DNA from: Caballeronia concitans
Lineage (GTDB): Bacteria; Pseudomonadota; Gammaproteobacteria; Burkholderiales; Burkholderiaceae
NCBI RefSeq assembly: GCF_001544615.1
Contig: NZ_FCNV02000001.1
Span: 1,054,001 to 1,118,000, forward strand
Length of the DNA: 64,000 bases
Direction of reading: 5' to 3'
Both the position numbers and the translations under genes were made by a program. The notes under the pieces are model-generated. The model did no database searches, had not been told where the DNA came from, and saw only the letters and a list, made by a program, of their open reading frames with translations. Each line of letters opens with the position of its first letter. Position 1 is the stretch's first letter. Below, piece after piece: positions 57,961 to 64,000 of the stretch.

Positions 57961-58731
57961 TCACGGCAGGACGTTGCGCGGATCGTCTCGCAACACGAGC
58001 TGCCAGGCTTCGCGGGCCATCGGCGCGCTCTTCTCTTCCATGATGTGGGCGAGAAGACCCGCCGAGCGGCCGACGAGCGACAGACCGCGCGCGATCAGCG
58101 GATCGAGACCCATCGCGGCGACGATGGCCGCGATCGCGCCGACCGCGTTCAGCGGAAGCGGCTTCTTCTGCTCTTGCGTGAGCACGTATGCAATCGCATC
58201 CATCAGCCGCCAGTGCACGTCGTAATAGCCGTTCTCGCGCGCGAGTTCGCGCAGCGTGGGCACGCGCGGGTCGCCGTCGATGTGAATCGGATGCCCCACG
58301 CCGTAAATCGCGCGACGCTGCTCCTTGTGCTGGCGGATCACATTGCGCGCGGCTTCGCGGATCTGCTCGTCGCCGGCATCGCCCGGCAGGCCTTTCGCGC
58401 CTTCGATCAGCATTTCGGCGGCGTTCTGCATTGTGCCGAGAAACACGCTGCCCGCGCCGAGCAGGCCCGCCGCGACCGCGCCCTGCAGCGCTTCCGGCGC
58501 GCCGATATAAGTCAGCCGGCCCGCGAGGGAACTCGGCGTGATGCCGTGATCCGCCGTGGTGACGAGCAGCGCATTGACCATGGTCTTCTCGCGCGGCTCG
58601 GGCTTGCGGCCGAGCGTCGTGAAAAAGATCATGTCGATGAAATCGAACTTGCCGATGATTTCCGTCGACAGATTGAGGCCGCGCACCATGATGGTATCGG
58701 TGGTCGTGTAGCCGATTTCGGTCTTTACCAT
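57961..58731 (-). CDS. Citrate synthase-fold protein, citryl-CoA lyase-like
   Basis: This 256-aa protein corresponds to the C-terminal citrate-synthase-like domain alone: FFTTLGRKPEPREKTMVNALLVTTADHGITPSSLAGR, then GAGSVFLGTMQNAAEMLIEGAKG and YGVGHPIHIDGDPRVPTL with likely catalytic histidines in ADHG and VGHPIH. It is far shorter than citrate synthase (about 430 aa). Relatives are called citryl-CoA lyases and would cleave or form a citryl-CoA-like thioester. In this beta-oxidation operon it may act on a branched 3-hydroxy-3-carboxymethyl acyl-CoA; that is inference. Confidence 0.85.
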   Translation of the reverse strand: MVKTEIGYTTTDTIMVRGLNLSTEIIGKFDFIDMIFFTTLGRKPEPREKTMVNALLVTTADHGITPSSLAGRLTYIGAPEALQGAVAAGLLGAGSVFLGTMQNAAEMLIEGAKGLPGDAGDEQIREAARNVIRQHKEQRRAIYGVGHPIHIDGDPRVPTLRELARENGYYDVHWRLMDAIAYVLTQEQKKPLPLNAVGAIAAIVAAMGLDPLIARGLSLVGRSAGLLAHIMEEKSAPMAREAWQLVLRDDPRNVLP

Positions 58732-58747
58732 GAGCTTGTCTCCCGCT

Positions 58748-59248
58748 TCACTGTGTGTTCGCCGGCGTGCGTCGCTTGAAGAGGCACGTGGCGGCCATCT
58801 CGGCGACGACTTCGTTGCGCTGATTGATCCCGCGACGCATGAACGCGATGATGCCGCGGTCCGGCCGGCTCGTTTCGCGCTGCTCGACCACTTCGATTTC
58901 CACGCGCAGCGTATCGCCGATGAACGACGGCTTCGGAAACTTCAGCCGGTTTTCGAGCACGCTAAAGAGCGCGCCTTCCATCAACTGATTCGGAATCGAG
59001 CGCGAAGTCAGCCCGGCCATGAACGATGCCACGAGCATGCCGTGCGCGATGCGCTGACCGAAAATGGTGCCTTTCGCGTACTCGGCATCGACGTGCACCT
59101 TGTTGAAGTCGCCCGTGAGCGCGGCGAACGCGGCCACGTCGCCTTCCGTGATCGTGCGCGAAGACGTGGTGTAGGTGGTGCCCGGCGTGAGATCTTCCCA
59201 GTAGATCGACGCTTTCGCGATCTCGTCGAGGACGTTGGTTTCGGTCAT
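58748..59248 (-). CDS. MaoC-family (R)-hydratase
   Basis: This 166-aa single hot-dog protein has the hydratase motif ALTGDFNKVHVDAEYAKGTIFGQRIAHGML with the catalytic Asp and His. It should hydrate an enoyl-CoA made by an acyl-CoA dehydrogenase of the operon. The start at 59248 is preceded by TAAGGAGACACAGC. It lies 11 bp after the neighbouring dehydrogenase and 16 bp before the citrate-synthase-like gene. Confidence 0.92.
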   Translation of the reverse strand: MTETNVLDEIAKASIYWEDLTPGTTYTTSSRTITEGDVAAFAALTGDFNKVHVDAEYAKGTIFGQRIAHGMLVASFMAGLTSRSIPNQLMEGALFSVLENRLKFPKPSFIGDTLRVEIEVVEQRETSRPDRGIIAFMRRGINQRNEVVAEMAATCLFKRRTPANTQ

Positions 59249-59259
59249 GCTGTGTCTCC

Positions 59260-60423
59260 TTAGGTCAGCGCCGAGATGCCGAGAATCTCGCGCCCGATGA
59301 TGAGTGTCTGGATTTCCGTCGTCCCTTCCGGGATCATGCCGCCGCGCGTATCGCGGAAGATGCGTTCGATCGGAAGCTCGGTCGCGTAGCCCATGCCGCC
59401 GTGCACCTGAAGCGCGTGGTTCGCCACTTCGAAGGCGGCTTCGGTCGCGTAGAGCTTGGCAATCGAGCATTCCGTGCGCGCCGTGCCGTTCTGCATGGCG
59501 CGTGCAGCGCGATACCCCAGCGCGCGCGCGGCCAGCGTTTTCGCGGTCATATCGACGATATGCTTCTGCACCAATTGGAACGAACCGATTGCGCGCCCGA
59601 ACTGCTTGCGCTGCTTCGCATACTCGATGGAAAGGTCCAGCGCGCTCTGCGCCGCGCCGACCGCGCCCATCGCCACGTTGAGGCGTCCGAAGTTCAGTCC
59701 GATCAGAATCTGCCGCAAGCCCGCGCCTTCCTCGCCGATCAGATTCGCGGCGGGAATCTCCGCGTTCTCGAACGTGAACGCGGCGGTGCCGGTGCTGCGC
59801 GCGAACATCGTTTCGACCGGGCTCACGTCGAACGTCGTCTCGCTGCGGTCGACGAGAAAGAGCGAAAGCGCGCCGTCGCAAGTCTCGCTAAACGTGCGCG
59901 CCACGACAATGCCGAAGTCCGCGAAGAGACCGTTCGTGATCCACAGCTTGCTGCCGTTCAACACGTAACGATCGCCGCGCTTGTCGGCGCGCGTCTTGAT
60001 TTCGGCGACGTTCGATCCGACATCCGGCTCCGAGATCGACACGAACGTCTTGCGCTCGTTGCGCAGCAGCGGCCGCATGAAACGCTCTTTCTGATCTTCG
60101 GTGCCGTAGGCGTTGATGATGCCCGAGACGATGTTCAAGCCATTGAGCAGGATGCGCAGCGAGAGCCAGCAATAGCCGGCTTCTTCCATCATCACGGCCC
60201 ACGTCAAATAGTCGATGCCGAGGCCGCCGTCCGCTTCGCTCAGGTGGCCGCCGAGATAGCCGAAATCGCCGAGACCGGTCAGCACTTCATGCGGGAAACG
60301 CTTGTCGCGCTCCGCCTGCTGAATGCGCGGCGTCACGTGTTGCTTCAGATAGCGGCGGATGTTGTCGCGCAGCAGTTGCTGGTCGCTGTCGAGGCCGTCG
60401 ACGTCGCAGGCGAGATCAGCCAT
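59260..60423 (-). CDS. Acyl-CoA dehydrogenase
   Basis: This 387-aa FAD enzyme has TFVSISEPDVGSNVAEI and LNGSKLWITNGLFADFG, and keeps the catalytic glutamate in IPEGTTEIQTLI. It is distinct from the other acyl-CoA dehydrogenases in the window. The start overlaps the preceding SDR stop by 8 bp. Part of the unknown-substrate operon. Confidence 0.93.
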   Translation of the reverse strand: MADLACDVDGLDSDQQLLRDNIRRYLKQHVTPRIQQAERDKRFPHEVLTGLGDFGYLGGHLSEADGGLGIDYLTWAVMMEEAGYCWLSLRILLNGLNIVSGIINAYGTEDQKERFMRPLLRNERKTFVSISEPDVGSNVAEIKTRADKRGDRYVLNGSKLWITNGLFADFGIVVARTFSETCDGALSLFLVDRSETTFDVSPVETMFARSTGTAAFTFENAEIPAANLIGEEGAGLRQILIGLNFGRLNVAMGAVGAAQSALDLSIEYAKQRKQFGRAIGSFQLVQKHIVDMTAKTLAARALGYRAARAMQNGTARTECSIAKLYATEAAFEVANHALQVHGGMGYATELPIERIFRDTRGGMIPEGTTEIQTLIIGREILGISALT

Positions 60424-61165
60424 AGCGGCCTCCCGTCACGAAGAGCGTCGTGCCGGTGATATAGCGCGCGTGCTCGGAGGCCATGAAGGCGACCGCGCCC
60501 GCGATGTCGCTGGTTTGTCCGGCGAACGTCACCGCGTTCTTCGCGAGCGCGTTCTCACGGATGGTGTCGTAGTTCGGCAGGCTTTGAATGTATTCCGTTT
60601 CGATGAAGCCCGGCGCGATGGCGTTCACCGTCACGCCCTTGCGCGCCTGTTCGAGCGACAGCGCGCGCGTGAACCCGACGAGGCCCGCTTTCGCGCTCGA
60701 GTAGTTCGCCTGGCCCGGATTGCCGAAGAGCGCACGCGACGTGATATTGACGATGCGGCCCCAGCCCCGTTCATGCATGTGCGGCAGCACGGCGCGGCAG
60801 CAATGGAACGCGCCTTTGAGCGTGACGTTGAGCACGAGATCGAAGTCGGCTTCTTCCATCTTCAACAGCGTGCGATCCTTCACGAGGCCCGCGTTGTTGA
60901 CCAGCACGTCCATGCGCCCGAACGCCTCGACGCCCGCGCCGACCATCTTGCGCACTTGCTCTTCGCTGCGCACGTCGCATTGCACGGCAATCGCCTTGCC
61001 GCCGTTCGATTCGATATGACGCGCAGTTTCCGTCGCGGCATCGAGGTCGAGATCGGTGATCACCACGGCCATGCCTTCACTCGCCAGCATGCGCGCCGTT
61101 TCCGCGCCGATGCCGCGTGCGGAGCCCGTCACGATCGCCACGCGATCTTTCAGTCCCAGATCCAT
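60416..61165 (-). CDS. SDR-family 3-hydroxyacyl-CoA/3-oxoacyl reductase-like (FabG-like)
   Basis: This 249-aa classical short-chain dehydrogenase has TGSARGIGAETAR, NNAG (VNNAGLVKDRTLL), the catalytic Ser-Tyr-Lys triad in NITSRALFGNPGQANYSSAKAG and the FabG-type C terminus TGTTLFVTGG. It probably oxidises the 3-hydroxyacyl-CoA formed by a MaoC hydratase. AGGAGG-like GGAGGAACAAC precedes the ATG. Confidence 0.92.
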   Translation of the reverse strand: MDLGLKDRVAIVTGSARGIGAETARMLASEGMAVVITDLDLDAATETARHIESNGGKAIAVQCDVRSEEQVRKMVGAGVEAFGRMDVLVNNAGLVKDRTLLKMEEADFDLVLNVTLKGAFHCCRAVLPHMHERGWGRIVNITSRALFGNPGQANYSSAKAGLVGFTRALSLEQARKGVTVNAIAPGFIETEYIQSLPNYDTIRENALAKNAVTFAGQTSDIAGAVAFMASEHARYITGTTLFVTGGRYG

Positions 61166-61211
61166 TGTTGTTCCTCCATGACTCGTTGATTGGTTTGCGG
61201 CTGCCCGGATC

Positions 61212-61667
61212 TCAGGGATAGCGCCGCATGATCGATTCGGCGACGCAGACCGGCTTGGTCGCGCCTTCGCGCTCGACCGTCATTTCGATCTTGATCTGCG
61301 CGCCGTCGTTATCGAGCGGCTCCCACGAGAGCAGCCTGAAATGCGCGCGCACCAGGCTGCCCACCGGCACCGGAGCGGGGAAGCGCACTTTGTCGAGGCC
61401 GTAGTTCACGCCCATGCTGCTTTCGACGATATGAAACGCCGTCGACGAGAACACGGGCAGCAGGCTCAGCGTGAGAAAGCCGTGCGCGATCGGACCGCCG
61501 AACGGGCCGTTTTTCGCGCGCTCGGGTTCGACGTGAATCCACTGATAGTCGCCCGTTGCGTCGGCGAACAGGTTGACGCGGGACTGCTCGATTGCGATCC
61601 AGTTGCTCGTGCCGATCACTTCGCCGACGAGCGGCCGCAAATCGGCAATCTTTTGATAACTCTTCAT
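61212..61667 (-). CDS. MaoC-family hydratase (second copy)
   Basis: This 151-aa hot-dog protein has YQKIADLRPLVGEVIGTSNW and the motif FADATGDYQWIHVEPERAKNGPFGGPIAHGFLTLSLL, with Asp and His in the usual hydratase spacing. It is closely related to NodN/MaoC-type enoyl-CoA hydratases. Two MaoC enzymes in one operon suggest two hydration steps or two chain lengths. Confidence 0.92.
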   Translation of the reverse strand: MKSYQKIADLRPLVGEVIGTSNWIAIEQSRVNLFADATGDYQWIHVEPERAKNGPFGGPIAHGFLTLSLLPVFSSTAFHIVESSMGVNYGLDKVRFPAPVPVGSLVRAHFRLLSWEPLDNDGAQIKIEMTVEREGATKPVCVAESIMRRYP

Positions 61668-61702
61668 GCGGATTCCTCGAGTTCGATGTCGTGTGCTGGT
61701 TG

Positions 61703-62911
61703 TCAGAACTGGAACAGTGCGCGTGCGACGATGCCGCGCTGGACTTCGCTCGTGCCGCCGTAGATCGTGGAGGCGCGGCGGAAGAACATTTCGTTCGCGA
61801 GACCGCGGCCGTGCTCCTGCATCGGCAGCGCTGCGGCGCTTTTCTCCTGGGGTCCCGGATACGCGATCGCCCCGTGATCGCCGAGCGATTCCACCAGGAA
61901 CGCGCTCAACTGCTGTTGCAGCTCGGTGGCGCGTATCTTGAGAATCGAGCCCATCGCGTGCGCGGCGGAACTGTGGTCCTGTTCGAGCGCGGCCACGCGC
62001 TGCACCATCATCACGATGGCGTTCGTCTCGGCTTCGAGGCGCGCGAGCCGCAAGGCGAAGCTCGTGCGCTCGAAGAGCGGCCGCTCGCCGTCGCGCGCGC
62101 GCACGGCCAATGACCGCAGCTGCTTCAGATAGCGCCTGAGCACCGGCAGGTCGGCGGTCGATGCGTGCTCGTTGTTGAGCAGGAACTTGGTGATCGCCCA
62201 GCCTTCGCCCTCGGCGCCCACGCGGTTCGATACCGGCACGCGCACGTTGTCGAAGAACGTCTCGTTCAGGTGATGACAGTCGTCGATGCTGCGAATCGGG
62301 CGCACGGTGATGCCGGGCGTCTTCATGTCGACGAGAAGGAAGCTGATGCCGGCCTGCTTCTTCGCGTCCTGATCGGTGCGCACGAGCATGAAGATCCAGT
62401 CGGCCCGATGCGCGTAGCTCGTCCAGATCTTCTGGCCGTTGACGACATAGTGGTCGCCTTCGTCGTCCGTGACCCGATCCGCGCGCGTGCGCAGCGATGC
62501 GAGGTCGGAGCCCGAGCCCGGCTCGGAGAAGCCCTGGCACCATTGACGCTCGCCGCTCAGGAGCAACGGAAGATGCGCGGCTTTCTGCGCCGGCGTGCCG
62601 AACGCGTTGAGCACGGGACCGAGGAGCTTTTGTGCACCGCCGTCCTGAGTCGGCGCGCCGGCCGCGATGCACTCTTCGTCGAAAACGAGACGCTCCTGAA
62701 CGCTCCAGCCGGGACCGCCATGCTCGGCGGGCCACGAAGGCGTGCCCCAACCCTGTTCGTTGAGGATGCGCTGCCAGCGCGTCACGTCCTCGCGCGCCGA
62801 ACGCGTGCCGGTGCGCAGCGGGCGAACGAGGTCCGCGGGCAGGCGTTCGCGCAAGAAGGCGCGCACGGTCTGCCGGAAGGCCTCGAGGTTTCGATCAGGC
62901 TGGAAATCCAT
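61703..62911 (-). CDS. Acyl-CoA dehydrogenase, close paralogue of the enzyme at 48965
   Basis: This 402-aa enzyme shares nearly all landmarks of the 48965-50167 product: WCQGFSEPGSGSDLASL, QKIWTSYAHRADW, HHLNETFFDNVRVP, NNEHASTADLP and TIYGGTSEVQRGIVA. As in that protein the YEGT glutamate is Gly and NNEHAS may supply the base. Here no second dehydrogenase-like subunit lies directly beside it. The duplication suggests related substrates for the two loci. Confidence 0.93.
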   Translation of the reverse strand: MDFQPDRNLEAFRQTVRAFLRERLPADLVRPLRTGTRSAREDVTRWQRILNEQGWGTPSWPAEHGGPGWSVQERLVFDEECIAAGAPTQDGGAQKLLGPVLNAFGTPAQKAAHLPLLLSGERQWCQGFSEPGSGSDLASLRTRADRVTDDEGDHYVVNGQKIWTSYAHRADWIFMLVRTDQDAKKQAGISFLLVDMKTPGITVRPIRSIDDCHHLNETFFDNVRVPVSNRVGAEGEGWAITKFLLNNEHASTADLPVLRRYLKQLRSLAVRARDGERPLFERTSFALRLARLEAETNAIVMMVQRVAALEQDHSSAAHAMGSILKIRATELQQQLSAFLVESLGDHGAIAYPGPQEKSAAALPMQEHGRGLANEMFFRRASTIYGGTSEVQRGIVARALFQF

Positions 62912-62950
62912 GTCTGCTGTTCCTTTGCTTGGGGCTTCGCGCGGCCTTGG

Positions 62951-63862
62951 TCAGACCGGGTCCCAGGCGAAGACGTCGCGCGAGAGTTCGAGCGGGAAGA
63001 ACGATTTCTCGAACATCGGAATGGCGCGCTCCACGCACGATTGCACCGTCCAGCCTTCCGCCGTGTGCGCGGTGCGGATGGGGCGGGGCTGCGAGAACAG
63101 ATAGATTTCGTTGTTGCGCACGCCGAAGATTTGACCGTTGACGTGCTTCGCCTGGTCGGTGAGCAGGGCGAGCGTGAACGGCGCGATCTTGCCCGACTCC
63201 ATCGTCATGTAGACCTTCATGCGCTCTTTCGCTTCGTCCGATTCGGTCGGCACGCTGCCGACCATGCGCGTGAACGCGAACGGGGCGATGCAGTTCGAGC
63301 GCACGTTGAAGCGCTGCATGTCGATGGCGATGGACTTCGACAGCCCCACGATGCCCATCTTCGCGGCGGCGTAGTTGGCCTGGCCGAAGTTGCCGATCAA
63401 TCCCGAGGTCGATGTCATGTGCACGAAGGCGCCGCTTTCCTGCGACTTGAAATGCGGCGCGGCCGAGCGCGACACGTTCCACGTGCCTTTCAGATGCACG
63501 CGCACGACGGCGTCGAATTCGTCTTCGGTCATGCGGTGAAACACCGTGTCGCGCAGATTGCCCGCGTTGTTGACCACGGCGTCGATGCGGCCGAAGGTAT
63601 CGAGCGCTTGCTGGACGATCTTCTGCGCCGACGGCCATTCGGCCACGCTGTCGGTATTGGCGACGGCTTCGCCGCCCGCCGCGCGGATTTCGTCGACGGT
63701 CTGCTGCGCGGGGCCGGCGCTGCCGCCCGAGCCGTCGATGTTCACGCCGATGTCGTTCACGACGACGCGCGCGCCCTGACGCGCGGCCTCGCACGCGATG
63801 CCCTTGCCGACACCGGCGCCCGCGCCGGTCACGATGACAACCTTTCCTTCGAGCAAGCCCAT
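62951..63862 (-). CDS. SDR-family dehydrogenase (MFE-2-like 3-hydroxyacyl-CoA dehydrogenase)
   Basis: This 303-aa short-chain dehydrogenase has TGAGAGVGKGIA, NNAGNLRDTVFHRMTEDEFDAV and the catalytic SGLIGNFGQANYAAAKMG, with a C-terminal extension of about 50 residues beyond the classical size. It resembles the dehydrogenase part of eukaryotic peroxisomal multifunctional enzyme 2 and bacterial steroid/branched-chain beta-oxidation SDRs. AGGAGGAG precedes the ATG. It is separated by 37 bp from the thiolase-like gene upstream. Confidence 0.92.
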   Translation of the reverse strand: MGLLEGKVVIVTGAGAGVGKGIACEAARQGARVVVNDIGVNIDGSGGSAGPAQQTVDEIRAAGGEAVANTDSVAEWPSAQKIVQQALDTFGRIDAVVNNAGNLRDTVFHRMTEDEFDAVVRVHLKGTWNVSRSAAPHFKSQESGAFVHMTSTSGLIGNFGQANYAAAKMGIVGLSKSIAIDMQRFNVRSNCIAPFAFTRMVGSVPTESDEAKERMKVYMTMESGKIAPFTLALLTDQAKHVNGQIFGVRNNEIYLFSQPRPIRTAHTAEGWTVQSCVERAIPMFEKSFFPLELSRDVFAWDPV

Positions 63863-63899
63863 TGTGTACTCCTCCTTGAGTCGGAATCCTGACGATCCG

Positions 63900-64000
63900 T
63901 TATGAGTGGTGCAGCCCCAGCACGCCGATGGCCGCGATGCCCTGATACGGGACGCCGCCCAGGTTGTGCGTGAGTCCGATGGCGGGCGACTTCAACTGGC
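63900..64000 (-). CDS. Thiolase/lipid-transfer-like protein, C-terminal fragment
   Basis: The minus-strand frame is open from the right edge to a TAA at 63900 and ends QLKSPAIGLTHNLGGVPYQG...VLGLHHS. The THN-GG motif is the C-terminal substrate-loop signature of SCP2-type thiolases, so this is the last 33 residues of an acetyl-CoA acetyltransferase or lipid-transfer-like thiolase. It would be the first known gene of the operon within view; the rest lies beyond the window. Confidence 0.7.
   Translation of the reverse strand, partial: QLKSPAIGLTHNLGGVPYQGIAAIGVLGLHHS

Noticed and set aside
57320-58225. Plus-strand open frame of 301 codons opposite the DUF2889 and citrate-synthase-like genes
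   Set aside because: The minus-strand frames match families and are spaced as an operon; the plus frame is their shadow.
1-64000. CRISPR arrays, rRNA genes and riboswitches
   Set aside because: None seen: no regularly spaced direct repeats, no rRNA sequence and no recognisable riboswitch aptamer on reading both strands.

Overview
The window is a GC-rich bacterial chromosome or chromid segment. It most likely comes from Burkholderia sensu lato (Paraburkholderia or Caballeronia type). I infer this from the codon bias, from the family set (BenABCD/CatABC, a fused 3-dehydroshikimate dehydratase, a second rpoN, Burkholderia-type porin and small stress proteins) and from tight operons with 4-bp ATGA overlaps. 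This placement comes from recognising protein families, not from a database search. There are no rRNA genes, CRISPR arrays or intact insertion sequences. One tRNA-Arg(CCT) lies at 26.4 kb.

Layout. 0-2.4 kb: the tail of an ABC ATPase, a HicAB toxin-antitoxin pair with a palindromic operator, and two tandem paralogous lipoproteins. 2.7-19.7 kb: an island of stress-type genes around a stand-alone sigma-54 gene (rpoN, 11.3-12.8 kb) and two sigma-54 activators (2.7 and 5.7 kb). Its genes encode small membrane, acidic or proline-rich proteins, trehalose-6-phosphate synthase, and BON, DUF883, DUF2383, DUF4142, DUF1488, DJ-1/PfpI and PEBP proteins. Many of them have a GG-N10-GC sigma-54 promoter 35-80 bp ahead of the start. 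The one ahead of rpoN matches TGGCACG-N4-TTGCW perfectly, so the sigma factor probably drives its own gene and a neighbourhood regulon. 19.9-25.9 kb: a diguanylate cyclase with a duplicated sensor module, a TetR regulator, and a quinate/shikimate dehydrogenase divergent from 3-dehydroshikimate dehydratase (protocatechuate formation).

26.5-33.9 kb: benzoate and catechol degradation (catA-benABCD on the minus strand, a LysR regulator and catBC on the plus strand) with ATAC-N7-GTAT operator sites in both control regions. 34-48.6 kb: a probable alkyl-sulfate route. It contains a LysR regulator, a class III alkyl sulfatase, a very unusual 1280-aa regulator, acyl-CoA synthetase, aldehyde dehydrogenase, GMC alcohol oxidoreductase, an MFS transporter and a porin. 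The regulator carries a degenerate IS630-family transposase fused to a MalT-like LuxR regulator and is the most striking single gene here.

48.9-64 kb: CoA-ester catabolism. A pair of acyl-CoA dehydrogenases is followed by a divergent module (class III CoA transferase and acyl-CoA dehydrogenase against MaoC hydratase, CitE-like lyase and HutC-type GntR) that fits mesaconate/methylsuccinate use. GT-N-CG-N-AC palindromes sit on both -10 regions of this divergent promoter, and one more sits in front of the porin. The last 6.7 kb is one minus-strand beta-oxidation-like operon of unknown substrate. It runs off the right edge in a thiolase-like gene and ends in a citrate-synthase-fold protein and a DUF2889 protein.
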